NCBI GenBank assembly: GCA_017440065.1
Contig: JAFSHY010000144.1
Span: 1-32,649, forward strand
DNA length: 32,649 bases
Source of the DNA: Oscillospiraceae bacterium
GTDB taxonomy: Bacteria; Bacillota; Clostridia; Oscillospirales; Oscillospiraceae
Direction: 5' to 3'
Positions 14,805 to 23,293 of the stretch are shown here, piece after piece. The translations under genes and the position numbers were made by a program. The notes beneath the pieces were generated by a model, which was given only the letters and a program-made list of their open reading frames with translations, ran no database searches and was not told the origin of the DNA. Position 1 is the first letter of the stretch; each line of letters begins with the position of its first letter.

Positions 14805-15635
14805 ATGGCCGGAATGCTCTATCTCGTCCCGACGCCCATCGGCAATCTGGGCGATATTTCCAAGCGCTGCCGCGAAACGCTGACGGAAGCGGACTTCATC
14901 GCCGCGGAGGATACCCGCGTTTCCCTGAAGCTGCTCAACTACCTGGAACTGAAAAAGCCCATGGTCAGCTATTATGAACACAACAAGACAGAAAGCGGCA
15001 AACGCATCGTGGAACGCATTCTGGCCGGCGAGACCTGTGCGCTGGTGACCGATGCCGGTTCTCCCGCCATCTCCGACCCCGGTGAGGATTTGGTGGCTCT
15101 CTGCGCCGAAAACGGCATCACCGTTTCCGCCATTCCGGGTCCCTGCGCCATCATCACGGCGCTCAGCATTTCCGGCCTTCCCACCGGCAGATTTACCTTT
15201 GAGGGCTTCCTTTCCACCAGCAAGAAGAGCCGCCAGGGGCATCTGCAGGATCTCCGCGACGAACGGCGCACCATGATCTTCTACGAGGCGCCCCACAAGC
15301 TCAAAAACACCCTTGACGATCTTGCGGGCGCGTTCGGCGGTGACCGCCGCATCAGCCTCTGCCGCGAACTGACCAAGCTGCACGAGGAAGTGATCCGCAC
15401 CACGCTGGACGGCGCCATCCGTCTTTATGAGGAGCAGCCGCCCAGAGGAGAATATGTGCTGGTGCTGGAAGGTGCAGCCGAGCCTGCCGAAGAGGAGATC
15501 ACGCTGGAAGCCGCCCTGCAGAAGGTGCAGGAGCTGATGGCTTCGGGGCTTTCCCGCAAGGATGCCGTCAAGCAGACCGCCGCCGCCACCGGTTTTCCCA
15601 AAAATATCCTCTACGATGCTGCGGTAAAAAACTGA
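14805..15635 (+). CDS. rsmI: 16S rRNA (cytidine-1402 2'-O)-methyltransferase RsmI
   Basis: RsmI methylates the ribose of C1402 in 16S rRNA, the same nucleotide whose base is methylated by RsmH. The 276 residues belong to the tetrapyrrole methylase fold. Signatures are LYLVPTPIGNLGDIS near the N-terminus, AEDTR, LVTDAGSPAISDPG, IPGPCAIITALSISGLP and FYEAPHKL. The start ATG (14805) is two bases after the upstream methyltransferase stop, with GGAGG inside that gene's last codons. A strong terminator follows directly. Confidence 0.96.
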   Translation: MAGMLYLVPTPIGNLGDISKRCRETLTEADFIAAEDTRVSLKLLNYLELKKPMVSYYEHNKTESGKRIVERILAGETCALVTDAGSPAISDPGEDLVALCAENGITVSAIPGPCAIITALSISGLPTGRFTFEGFLSTSKKSRQGHLQDLRDERRTMIFYEAPHKLKNTLDDLAGAFGGDRRISLCRELTKLHEEVIRTTLDGAIRLYEEQPPRGEYVLVLEGAAEPAEEEITLEAALQKVQELMASGLSRKDAVKQTAAATGFPKNILYDAAVKN

Positions 15636-15642
15636 GCAAACA

Positions 15643-15676
15643 AAAAACGGTGTGTACGTTCGTACACACCGTTTTT
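15643..15676 (+). terminator. Intrinsic terminator after rsmI
   Basis: ACGGTGTGTACG pairs perfectly with CGTACACACCGT, extended by five A-U pairs, and the run of T follows. The flanking A and T runs would let it act in both directions, although only the + strand has an upstream gene. Confidence 0.93.
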
Positions 15677-15727
15677 GCATATTCCCCTCTGCCTGTCCGT
15701 AGAATGGAAGAAAAAGGAGGGATTTTC

Positions 15728-16306
15728 ATGGTCATGTCTTGGGTCTTTGCGGGGATGATCGCACTTTCCTTCGCAGTATCCTTCTTTACCGGCACAGGAT
15801 CGCAGCTGACCGCGGCGCTGTTTGACGGAGCCGCTTCCGCGGTGTCGCTGACGGTCTCACTGGCAGGCACGTTATGCCTGTGGAGCAGTGTGATCCGCGT
15901 GATGGAGGCAAGCGGACTTTCCGCCCGTCTTGCGGGTCTGCTGCGCCCGCTGCTGCGGCTTCTGTATCCCGCAGCTTCAAAAGATGACGAAGCCCGCTCC
16001 GCCATTTCGGGAAATCTCACCGCCAACCTGCTGGGACTGGGAAACGCCGCCACACCTTTGGGGCTCAAGGCAGTATGCCGCATGAAGGAACTCTCCCGCG
16101 GCAGCACCGCCACAGCGGAAATGTGCCGTCTGATCGTGATGAATACGGCATCCGTCCAGCTGATCCCTTCCACCGTGGCAGCGGTGCGCAGTTCCGTGGG
16201 TGCGGCAGCGCCTTTTGATATCCTGCCCGCCGTATGGGTGACCTCCCTCTGTTCCGTATCGGCAGGCCTTTTGGCGGCACGGCTCATGGAGAAGCGCCAT
16301 GGCTGA
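15728..16306 (+). CDS. spmA: Spore maturation protein SpmA
   Basis: This membrane protein of the nucleoside-recognition (Gate) fold, with SpmB, is needed for spore-core dehydration in Bacillus and Clostridium. The 192 residues contain several hydrophobic helices. The conserved segment SAISGNLTANLLGLGNAATPLGLKA is the SpmA hallmark (shown in part: NLTANLLGLGNAATPLGLKA), followed by a second gate-like segment with MNTASVQLIPST. The start ATG (15728) has AGGAGG at seven bases. Its stop overlaps the spmB start by eight bases. I found no convincing sporulation-sigma promoter in the 92-base gap. Its presence suggests the organism sporulates or descends from spore formers. Confidence 0.93.
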   Translation: MVMSWVFAGMIALSFAVSFFTGTGSQLTAALFDGAASAVSLTVSLAGTLCLWSSVIRVMEASGLSARLAGLLRPLLRLLYPAASKDDEARSAISGNLTANLLGLGNAATPLGLKAVCRMKELSRGSTATAEMCRLIVMNTASVQLIPSTVAAVRSSVGAAAPFDILPAVWVTSLCSVSAGLLAARLMEKRHG

Positions 16307-16808
16307 TTGGATCGTCCCTCTGCTGCTGCTCGGCATTTCCGTCCATGCGGTGGGGCACAGGCTGGATCTCTATTCCCTTTTGCAGGAAGGCGCGAAGGAC
16401 GGACTTGCCACATTGGTGCGGATCTTTCCCGCGCTGCTCATCCTGCTCTCCGCGGTCGGTATGCTGCGCGTTTCCGGCGCCATGGACGTACTGACCAAGC
16501 TGCTCACGCCCTGTTTTTCTCTGCTGGGGATTCCGCCCGAAACGGCACCGCTGGTGCTGATCCGTCCCTTCAGCGGCAGTGCCGCCCTGGCCATCGGTGC
16601 GGATCTGATGCAGACCTACGGTGCGGATTCCACGATCGGGCGCACCGCCGCCGTGATGCTGGGATCCACCGAAACGACCTTTTATACCGTCAGCGTGTAC
16701 TTCGGCGCAGCGGGCATCCGTGACACGCGCCACACGATCCCCGCTGCCCTGATCGCCGACCTCATGGGCTTTGCCATGGCTGCGCTGACCGTGCGCTTAT
16801 TGTTCTGA
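16299..16808 (+). CDS. spmB: Spore maturation protein SpmB
   Basis: This is the partner of SpmA in spore-core dehydration and the second half of the Gate-domain pair. The 169 residues have hydrophobic segments throughout and the typical motifs LIRPFSGSAAL and MLGSTETTFYTVSVYFGAAG, which define SpmB. The start overlaps the spmA stop by eight bases, so the two are coupled. The last 12 bases overlap the 3' end of the convergent lipoprotein gene, leaving no room for a terminator between them. Confidence 0.93.
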   Translation: MADWIVPLLLLGISVHAVGHRLDLYSLLQEGAKDGLATLVRIFPALLILLSAVGMLRVSGAMDVLTKLLTPCFSLLGIPPETAPLVLIRPFSGSAALAIGADLMQTYGADSTIGRTAAVMLGSTETTFYTVSVYFGAAGIRDTRHTIPAALIADLMGFAMAALTVRLLF

Positions 16809-17480
16809 AGGGATCGCATCCCGCATGGCAAAGAAGATATAGGACGCGGAGCAGCCGTCGCCCCAATCGGCCTGCAGCTCATAGACATACCGTTCATTGC
16901 CCAAGGGTGTGATTGTGTTGTTTTCGATCTCCACGGCGTAGCAGGAGGGTTCTCCCTCTTCGGGTTTGCCCCAGAACCGTTCCTCCCAGCAGCGGCAGGT
17001 CACGGTCTTCGGCTCCACATAGAACCAAAATTCTATTGCTCCTTCCGGTTCAAGCAGAATAAAATTCTCATCCGTCGGCTCTGCGTCCAGTGGATGGATC
17101 CCGCAGGCGATCACGGACGTCTGCGTGCCGTCGGGCTGTACGGGAGATGTCCACGAATAATTTCCCGATTGAAATTGGAAGGTTTCCCCGTTTGCCACCA
17201 CAAACAACGCGGGAGGCGCATCTCCCAAAAGCGGAAGTCCTACGCAGGTGGGCTCCAAGGGCACGGCTTCTTCCCTGTCCTCCTCCGTTTTTTCCGGTTC
17301 GGTCGGTGCATCCGGTTCCTCCGGAACGGTTTCCGCTCCGTCCGCGAGCCTCGGGATGGGCAATTCCGTCGGCACGGAAACGGAGGGTTCTTCTTCAATG
17401 GAGCAGCGTTCCTGTCCTCTGGCGCAGGCAGATAGCAGCAGCGCCATCATCAGCAGCAGCAAAAACAACGTCTTTTTCAT
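16797..17480 (-). CDS. Secreted lipoprotein of unknown function
   Basis: The 227-residue protein has a classical lipoprotein signal: MKK, a leucine-rich core and the lipobox LLSAC with lipidated Cys19. A low-complexity acidic and proline-rich linker follows (about 27-75), as in many surface lipoproteins of Clostridia. A C-terminal globular region (about 78-227) is rich in Trp and Glu, with aromatic beta-strand-like segments. I do not recognise the domain. AAAGGAG lies eight bases before the ATG. The gene is divergent from argS and overlaps spmB tail to tail by 12 bases. Confidence 0.85.
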   Translation of the reverse strand: MKKTLFLLLLMMALLLSACARGQERCSIEEEPSVSVPTELPIPRLADGAETVPEEPDAPTEPEKTEEDREEAVPLEPTCVGLPLLGDAPPALFVVANGETFQFQSGNYSWTSPVQPDGTQTSVIACGIHPLDAEPTDENFILLEPEGAIEFWFYVEPKTVTCRCWEERFWGKPEEGEPSCYAVEIENNTITPLGNERYVYELQADWGDGCSASYIFFAMRDAIPSEQ

Positions 17481-17555
17481 GGCAGAGACTCCTTTCGAGC
17501 AGTTTTCCTTCTACTGTAACAGACGGAAAACGGCGGCAAAAGTTTCCTTTCATAC

Positions 17556-17584
17556 TGTACAGATTGGTTTTCTTCTGCTATAAT
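17556..17584 (+). promoter_or_regulatory. Predicted argS promoter
   Basis: TGTACA (17556-17561) and a perfect TATAAT (17579-17584) are separated by 17 bases. The leader to the argS ATG would be about 50 bases, too short for a T-box riboswitch, and no T-box motif is seen. Confidence 0.65.
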
Positions 17585-17643
17585 AAAATGAATTTTTATG
17601 TGCATCCCACATTTTGATACAAAAGAAAGGAACTGTTCCGATC

Positions 17644-19395
17644 ATGCAAAAGCTTATTGATCTGATCTCTGCGGAGGTATCCTCTGCCTTTGAAGCCGCC
17701 GGTTATGATGCTCAGTACGGCAAGGTCACGGTTTCCAACCGCCCCGACCTCGGCGAATATCAGTGCAACGGCGCCATGCCCGCTGCCAAAGCCTACCGCA
17801 AGGCTCCCTTTATGATCGCAAATGACGTTGCCGCCAAGCTTTCCGGGAACCCCGCCTTCGCCTCCGTGGAGGCCGTCAACCCCGGCTTCCTCAACCTGCG
17901 GATGGCGCCCGAATTCGTTTCCGACTATCTGAACCGCATGGCGGAAGCGGAGCGCTTCGGTCTGGAAGCCGATCCCAATCCCCGCACCATCGTCATCGAC
18001 TATGGCGGACCCAATGTGGCCAAGCCCCTGCACGTGGGTCATCTGCGCTCCGCCATCATCGGCGAGAGCATCAAGCGCATCTACCGCTACTTCGGCAACA
18101 TCGTTGTGGGCGATATCCACATGGGTGACTGGGGCCTGCAGATGGGTCTGATCATCGCGGAGCTGCGGGAACGCAAGCCCGACCTGCCCTGGTTCGATGA
18201 GCAGAAGACCGAAGGCTTCCCCGAGGAAGCGCCCTTCACCATCTCCGAGCTGGAAGAGATCTACCCCACCGCCAGCGCCAAGTCCAAGGTGGACGAGGAG
18301 TTCGCGAAGAAGGCTCACGAAGCCACCTATCAGCTGCAGCACGGCCAGCCGGGACATCTCGCCCTGTGGAAGCACATCATGGCCGTTTCCGTGGCCGACC
18401 TCAGAAAGAACTATGACAATCTCGATGTTTCCTTTGATGCATGGTACGGTGAAAGCGATTCCGATGCCTACATCCCCGCCATGCTGGAGGATCTGAAGGC
18501 CAAGCAGCTGCTGACCGAAAGCAACGGCGCGCTGGTCATTGAAGTGGCCGAGGAGACCGACAAGAAGGAGATCCCTCCCTGCATCATCGTCAAGTCCGAC
18601 GGCGCTACCCTCTATGCCACCACCGATCTTGCCACCATGGTGCAGCGTGAAGAACTGTGGAAGCCCGACAAGATCCTCTACATCGTGGACAAGCGCCAGA
18701 GCCTCCACTTTGAACAGGTCTTCCGCGCCGCCCGCAAAGCAGGCATCGTCCGACCCGAAACGGAGCTGCAGCACATCGGCTTCGGCACCATGAACGGCAA
18801 GGACGGCAAGCCCTTCAAGACCCGTGAAGGCGGCGTCATGCGCCTTGAGCGGCTGATCCGCGAGATCACCGAATTCGTCACCGAAAAGGTCAAAGAAAAC
18901 CAGATCGTTTCCGGCGATGCCGTGGAGGAAACCTCCCGTCTGATCGCCATGGCTGCCCTCAAGTACGGCGATCTTTCCAACCTCGCCACCAAGGACTATA
19001 TCTTCGATATGGACCGCTTCGCCGCCTTTGAAGGCAACACCGGCCCCTATATCCTTTATACCATCGTCCGTGTCAAGTCCATCCTCAGCCGCTACGGCAA
19101 GGAGATCGGCGCGATCCGCCCTGCTCAGTCCGCTCCCGAGAAGGATCTGATGCTGGCCATTTCCCGCTTTGCCGACAATCTGCAGCTGGCTTACCGCGAT
19201 TCCGCTCCCAACGTGATCTGCGCGTATATCTATGAGCTGGCAGGCGCGGTCAACAAGTTCTACCACGAGACCCGCATCCTCTCCGAAGAGGACGAGGAAA
19301 AGAAGAGCGGCTACATTGCCCTCATCGCCCTCGCCAAGCGGGTACTGGAAGCCTGTATCGGTCTGCTGGGCTTCGCCGCTCCCGAAAAAATGTAA
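17644..19395 (+). CDS. argS: Arginyl-tRNA synthetase
   Basis: ArgS charges tRNA-Arg with arginine in the cytoplasm (class I synthetase). The 583 residues match family length. In order: the ArgS-specific Add1 N-terminal domain (1-105), the catalytic domain with IDYGGPNVAKPLHVGHLRS containing the HIGH-like HVGH (130-133), the KMSK-equivalent KPFKTREGG (389-397), and a DALR anticodon-binding domain from about 465. The start ATG at 17644 begins MQKLIDLI and has AAAGGAA eleven bases upstream; the TTG ten codons earlier in frame is a less likely start. It has its own promoter and a shared terminator downstream. Confidence 0.97.
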   Translation: MQKLIDLISAEVSSAFEAAGYDAQYGKVTVSNRPDLGEYQCNGAMPAAKAYRKAPFMIANDVAAKLSGNPAFASVEAVNPGFLNLRMAPEFVSDYLNRMAEAERFGLEADPNPRTIVIDYGGPNVAKPLHVGHLRSAIIGESIKRIYRYFGNIVVGDIHMGDWGLQMGLIIAELRERKPDLPWFDEQKTEGFPEEAPFTISELEEIYPTASAKSKVDEEFAKKAHEATYQLQHGQPGHLALWKHIMAVSVADLRKNYDNLDVSFDAWYGESDSDAYIPAMLEDLKAKQLLTESNGALVIEVAEETDKKEIPPCIIVKSDGATLYATTDLATMVQREELWKPDKILYIVDKRQSLHFEQVFRAARKAGIVRPETELQHIGFGTMNGKDGKPFKTREGGVMRLERLIREITEFVTEKVKENQIVSGDAVEETSRLIAMAALKYGDLSNLATKDYIFDMDRFAAFEGNTGPYILYTIVRVKSILSRYGKEIGAIRPAQSAPEKDLMLAISRFADNLQLAYRDSAPNVICAYIYELAGAVNKFYHETRILSEEDEEKKSGYIALIALAKRVLEACIGLLGFAAPEKM

Positions 19396-19403
19396 CACAT
19401 CGC

Positions 19404-19441
19404 AAAAGTGCCGTGACACCTTCGTGTCACGGCACTTTTTT
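19404..19441. terminator. Bidirectional terminator between argS and the zinc dehydrogenase gene
   Basis: AAAAGTGCCGTGACAC and GTGTCACGGCACTTTT form a perfect 16-bp stem around CTTC, flanked by A and T runs. It lies between two convergent genes and ends exactly at the dehydrogenase stop codon, so it can serve both strands. Confidence 0.93.
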
Positions 19442-20439
19442 CACGGATTCACAACGACTTTGATCAGTCCGCCGGGATCTTCCGCCAACTGGCGGAACGC
19501 ATCAGGCGCAGCCTGCAGCGGGATCTCGCGGCTGATCAGACCGGAAACACGCAGCGTTCCCTTGTTGATCAGATCTACTACCGTACGGAAGTCCTCCATG
19601 TCATAGAGGAACGAGCCGAGAATCTTCAGTTCTCTCGTAACGATCTGCTGCATATTCAGCTCGATCATGGGCTTATTATTACCGATCCATACAGCAGTCC
19701 CTCCGATACGCAGGGCAGCCATGGCGCTGCGTACCGAAGCACCGGCCCCCACCGCTTCAAAGGCTACATCCACATCTTTCAGCTTGTCTGCTTCCGAAAC
19801 GGGATCGACAACCGCATCCGCGCCAAGGCGCAGCGCCAGCGCACGGCGCTCTTCGCTGAGGTCGGAAACGAGGATCTCCTTCGGTTCCGCGATTCTGCAG
19901 CAGAGCAGTGCCAAAAGGCCGATGGTGCCTGCACCTACAATCAGTACACGCTTTCCCTTTAATTCTCCTGCCGTCCGGACAGCATGGCGGGCAACGGCCA
20001 GCGGTTCCATCATAGATGCCTCCGCGAAAGTCACCCCGTCGGCAATCGCAAAGCAGAGATCCTCCCGAACGCAGATGTATTCTGCAAAAGCGCCGTCCAC
20101 CGTCAGCACACCGTACTGGCGTTTCTCTGCGCAGAGATTGGTCTTTCCCTCAGCGCAAAATTCGCAGTTTCCGCAGAATTCCACAGGATAGGGAGCCACT
20201 CTGTCGCCGGGTTTCCATCGGGTAACGCCTTCTCCCACGGCTTCCACCGTGCCGGAAAACTCATGTCCCATGGTCATGGGCGGTGTTCTCCGCCCGGTCA
20301 GACCCAGATAACCGTGAACATCACTGCCGCAGATACCGCAGGCACCTACACGAAGCAGGACTTCCCCCACACCGGGTTCGGGACGCATAATCTCCTGTAT
20401 TTCCAATTCATTGGGGCCAAGATAACGAAGCGCTTTCAT
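19441..20439 (-). CDS. Zinc-dependent medium-chain dehydrogenase/reductase
   Basis: This predicted NAD(P)-dependent alcohol/polyol dehydrogenase resembles sorbitol, threonine or galactitol-1-phosphate dehydrogenases. The 332 residues have the catalytic-zinc motif CGICGSDVH (Cys37), GHE (His59-Glu60) and Glu145. The structural-zinc cysteines are at 89, 92, 95 and 103 (CGNCEFCAEGKTNLC), and the Rossmann motif GAGTIG spans 169-174. All key residues are present, so it should be active. It is the last gene of the split-transketolase operon, eight bases after the hydroxyacid dehydrogenase gene. The substrate cannot be told from sequence; by context it may oxidise or reduce a sugar, polyol or short aldehyde intermediate. 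Confidence 0.9.
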   Translation of the reverse strand: MKALRYLGPNELEIQEIMRPEPGVGEVLLRVGACGICGSDVHGYLGLTGRRTPPMTMGHEFSGTVEAVGEGVTRWKPGDRVAPYPVEFCGNCEFCAEGKTNLCAEKRQYGVLTVDGAFAEYICVREDLCFAIADGVTFAEASMMEPLAVARHAVRTAGELKGKRVLIVGAGTIGLLALLCCRIAEPKEILVSDLSEERRALALRLGADAVVDPVSEADKLKDVDVAFEAVGAGASVRSAMAALRIGGTAVWIGNNKPMIELNMQQIVTRELKILGSFLYDMEDFRTVVDLINKGTLRVSGLISREIPLQAAPDAFRQLAEDPGGLIKVVVNP

Positions 20440-20447
20440 AGCATCCC

Positions 20448-21341
20448 TTACTTTCTGCGCACTTCCGTGCCGCTGATCCGTTCGTAATACTTCAGAATGG
20501 CGCTGTGGTCATCGTTGCCGCAGCCGTTATTGTGGAGCCACTGCATCATTTCCTGCACCTGCGAGGTCAGCAGCATAGGTGCACCGATGCCGTGGCCGGT
20601 ATCCAGGGCGTTATTCAGATCCTTAATATGCAGGTCGATGCGGAAGCCGGGCTTAAAATTGCCGTCCATCATCATGGGTACCTTGGCATCCATAACCGTG
20701 CTGCCCGCCAAACCGCCGCGGATGGCGTCGAACACCTTCTGCGGATCAACGCCTGCCATCGTAGCCAGAGAGTAGGCTTCGGCACAGGCTGCAATGTTGC
20801 ATGCCACCACGATCTGATTTGCCAGCTTTACCGTGTTGCCGGCACCGTTGACTTCGCCGCAATGGACGGCGGAGGCGCCCATGACCAGAAGCATTTCCCG
20901 ATACTTCTCAAAGGTTTCCCGAGGACCGCCGACCATGATGGAGAGCGTGCCGTCGATAGCCTTGGGTTCGCCGCCGGAAACCGGAGCGTCGATCATGATG
21001 ACGCCCTGCTTCGCGCATTCTTCTGCGATCGCTTTGGATTCCAAAGGAGCGATGGAACTCATATCAATGATGGTGAGGCCGGGCTTTGCCCCCTCCAGAA
21101 CACCTTTTTCGCCCAGAACAGCCGCCCGCACATGGGGAGAGTTGGGAACCATGGTGATAACCACTTCACTTTTGGAAGCAACATCGGCATTGCTTGCGCC
21201 GCGCACAGCACCGCAGGACACCACATCGTCCAGTGCTTCCGCTGCAAAGGGATCGTAAGCCGCTACCTCATAGCCTGCTTTCAGCAGGTTTTTACACATG
21301 GGACGACCCATAATTCCAAGTCCAACAAATCCTACTTTCAT
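20448..21341 (-). CDS. Beta-hydroxyacid dehydrogenase family NAD(P)-dependent reductase (GarR-like)
   Basis: This family includes tartronate semialdehyde reductase, 3-hydroxyisobutyrate dehydrogenase and sulfolactaldehyde reductase. The 297 residues have the N-terminal Rossmann motif VGFVGLGIMGRPM (3-15), the substrate loop DAPVSGGEPKA (118-128), and the catalytic lysine in GAGNTVKLANQ (Lys172). The ATG at 21341 is preferred: AAAGG lies nine bases upstream and the protein begins MKVGFVGLG. An alternative ATG at 21350 overlaps the preceding stop as ATGA. It is closest in look to 2-hydroxy-3-oxopropionate reductases, but substrate assignment within this family from sequence alone is unsafe. Confidence 0.88.
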   Translation of the reverse strand: MKVGFVGLGIMGRPMCKNLLKAGYEVAAYDPFAAEALDDVVSCGAVRGASNADVASKSEVVITMVPNSPHVRAAVLGEKGVLEGAKPGLTIIDMSSIAPLESKAIAEECAKQGVIMIDAPVSGGEPKAIDGTLSIMVGGPRETFEKYREMLLVMGASAVHCGEVNGAGNTVKLANQIVVACNIAACAEAYSLATMAGVDPQKVFDAIRGGLAGSTVMDAKVPMMMDGNFKPGFRIDLHIKDLNNALDTGHGIGAPMLLTSQVQEMMQWLHNNGCGNDDHSAILKYYERISGTEVRRK

Positions 21342-21346
21342 ACCGT

Positions 21347-22288
21347 TCATCCTTTCTTTGCAGCCGCTGCGATCTCCCGCACGGCATCCATGATCGTTTC
21401 CTTTGTCAGCCCATAGTGGGCAAGCAGTTCCGTATAGTTGTGGGCGCTGCAGCCGAATTCATCCTGGATACCGACAAAGCGGATCGGAAGACGGCTCATA
21501 CTCAGTACCTCTGCAATTGCAGATCCAAGTCCGCCCAATACATTATGCTCCTCCGCCGTGACCACACCGCATACACCCGCTGCCAGTTCAGCGATCCGAT
21601 CCCGTGCAAGCGGCTTGACGGTGCTCACATTGATCACGCGAACCGACAGTTCGTCCTTTAAAAGCTCCGCTGCCTGCAGTGCAAGGCCAACCATATAACC
21701 GCAGGCAAATACCGCCACATCGGTTCCTTCCCGCAGCACGGTGGGAACACCGATCGAAAACGGCGTCCCTTCTGCCGTCACATTTTCATAGTCATTGCGG
21801 TTCAGCCGCAGATAGCAGGGGCCATCGTAAGCTGCTATGGCTTTGACCGCCTCCACGGTTTCATTGGCATCCGCGGGACAGATGACCGTCATATTGGGAA
21901 CGGCACGGAAAATGGCAAGATCCTCCACACACTGGTGCGTGGCACCGTCTCCAAAGTCGGAAAGGCCTGAAGATGAACCGCAGATTTTGACATTCAGCCT
22001 GCCGATGGCAATGGTCTGTCGAATCTGATCAAAGGCTCTTCCTCCGGAAAAGACGGCAAAGGAATTGGTAAACGGGATCTTTCCCGTCTGTGCCAATCCG
22101 GCTGCAACAGAGGTCATATTGGCCTCCGCAATGCCCATTTCAAAATGACGTTCCGGATAGGCCTCTTCGAACAGCTTGCCCATGGTAGACCCGCAGAGAT
22201 CCGCATCCAGCACCACGATATCCGGATTCTCTCTGCCCAACTCCACCAGCGTATTGCCGTAGGCCACTCTCTGATTGGTATAGCTCAT
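21347..22288 (-). CDS. Split transketolase, C-terminal subunit (Pyr and C-terminal domains)
   Basis: This is the second subunit of a two-gene transketolase-like enzyme that moves C2 units between sugar phosphates or related compounds using thiamine diphosphate. The 313 residues carry the pyrimidine-binding domain with the activating glutamate in FEMGIAEANM (Glu55, matching the Glu of full transketolases), GDGATHQCVEDLAIFRAVPN, and the C-terminal transketolase domain ending before residue 313. The start ATG overlaps the stop of the first subunit by four bases (ATGA), as expected for a stoichiometric complex. Split transketolases of this size occur in central metabolism and also in dedicated pathways such as apulose-4-phosphate or sulfofructose cleavage. 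Confidence 0.93.
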   Translation of the reverse strand: MSYTNQRVAYGNTLVELGRENPDIVVLDADLCGSTMGKLFEEAYPERHFEMGIAEANMTSVAAGLAQTGKIPFTNSFAVFSGGRAFDQIRQTIAIGRLNVKICGSSSGLSDFGDGATHQCVEDLAIFRAVPNMTVICPADANETVEAVKAIAAYDGPCYLRLNRNDYENVTAEGTPFSIGVPTVLREGTDVAVFACGYMVGLALQAAELLKDELSVRVINVSTVKPLARDRIAELAAGVCGVVTAEEHNVLGGLGSAIAEVLSMSRLPIRFVGIQDEFGCSAHNYTELLAHYGLTKETIMDAVREIAAAAKKG

Positions 22289-23127
22289 ACCGCTGCCTCC
22301 TCTCCGTCCAGCTCCCGCATGGCGCGGTCGTAAAGTTCCTGTGTCAGAATGCCATTGTGGAATCCGACCACATGTTCCGCAAAACTGACACCTTTGCCCT
22401 TAACGGTATTCGCAATGATCACAACGGGCTGATCGCCATCCGAAGTCGCATCGTCCAGCGCGTCAACGATCTGCCCCATATCATGGCCGTCGATCTCCAG
22501 CACGCGCCAGCCAAATGCTTCCCATTTCGGGATCAGCGGCGCAGAATCGAACCGCTCTTTTACGGCACCCATGGCCTGTAAGCCGTTGCGGTCCAATATG
22601 GCGATCAGATTGGAAACCTTCATGGTTCCGGCTGCCATAGCAGCCTCCCAGATCTGGCCTTCCGCGATCTCACCGTCGCCAAGGAACACATAGGTTTTGC
22701 TGTCCAGTCCGTCCAATCGCTGCCCCAGCGCCATACCGAGGCCGATGGAAAGGCCCTGCCCGAGAGAGCCGGTACCGGCTTCAATGCCCGGTGTTTTCCG
22801 GAAATCGGGATGCCCCTGCAGCATGGATCCGATCTCTTTTACATGATCCAGTTCTTCCTTCGGGAAGTAACCGCATTCCGCCAAGGCAGAATACTGAAGG
22901 ATCGCCGCATGACCTTTGCTGAACAGCACTCTGTCCCGATCTTTCCGGTTGGGATCCGAGGGATCGTGGCGCAGCTTATAAAAATACAGAGCCGCCAGAA
23001 GATCCGCAGAGGAATTGGAACCGCCCAGATGTCCCGGAATACCGACACCGATGCAGCGGATCACATTTTTCCGCAGGATCTTCGCTTTATCCCGCAGATA
23101 TGCCAATAAGGCTTCCCGATTTTCCAT
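22285..23127 (-). CDS. Split transketolase, N-terminal subunit (thiamine diphosphate-binding PP domain)
   Basis: This is the first subunit of the two-gene transketolase-like enzyme. The 280 residues have GGSNSSADLLAALY, the histidine motif KGHAA, and the thiamine-diphosphate motif GDGE (150-153) followed about 27 residues later by the closing Asn181 (LDRNGLQ). The ATG at 23127 has AAAGGAGA seven bases upstream; the ATG two codons earlier (23133) is too close to that site. It is the first gene of the operon tktN-tktC-hydroxyacid dehydrogenase-zinc dehydrogenase, and is divergent from the GntR regulator. Confidence 0.93.
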   Translation of the reverse strand: MENREALLAYLRDKAKILRKNVIRCIGVGIPGHLGGSNSSADLLAALYFYKLRHDPSDPNRKDRDRVLFSKGHAAILQYSALAECGYFPKEELDHVKEIGSMLQGHPDFRKTPGIEAGTGSLGQGLSIGLGMALGQRLDGLDSKTYVFLGDGEIAEGQIWEAAMAAGTMKVSNLIAILDRNGLQAMGAVKERFDSAPLIPKWEAFGWRVLEIDGHDMGQIVDALDDATSDGDQPVVIIANTVKGKGVSFAEHVVGFHNGILTQELYDRAMRELDGEEAAV

Positions 23128-23197
23128 ACGCATTCTCCTTTTCTTTCCATGATCTGTTTGGTCGCTATCTCCTGCGCGATCATTCGTTGTTCGATGT

Positions 23198-23230
23198 GTG
23201 TTGTATTACATCATACATCCTATATAACAC
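23198..23230. promoter_or_regulatory. Candidate operator(s) at the transketolase operon start
   Basis: GTGTTGTAT (23198-23206) is nearly mirrored by ATATAACAC (23222-23230). Inside it, TGTATTACA (23202-23210) is a perfect 9-base palindrome close to the TNGTNNNACNA half-site pattern known for FadR-type GntR regulators. It lies over and just after the predicted start point of the transketolase operon, a good place for repression. Binding by the adjacent GntR protein is inferred. Confidence 0.5.
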
Positions 23231-23249
23231 AAAAGAAATCGGTTGTCAA
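23221..23249 (-). promoter_or_regulatory. Promoter of the split-transketolase operon
   Basis: A perfect -35 TTGACA (23249-23244) and -10 TATATA (23226-23221) are separated by 17 bases on the minus strand. The spacer is nearly identical to that of the divergent gntR promoter. Confidence 0.8.
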
Positions 23250-23293
23250 GCAACAGGCACATGGAACTTGCAGGGTTCTCCCGCACTACGCAG

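Noticed and set aside
15636..15727. Sporulation sigma (sigma-F/G/E) promoter before spmA
   Set aside because: GCATA-like and TAGAAT-like stretches exist, but none has acceptable -10 sequence and spacing.
17591..17643. T-box riboswitch upstream of argS
   Set aside because: The leader is only about 50 bases and has no T-box core sequence.
17596..19419. Minus-strand frame of 607 codons opposite argS
   Set aside because: Mirror of argS codons; low-complexity GGD/VGH-rich sequence without motifs, and argS is unambiguous.
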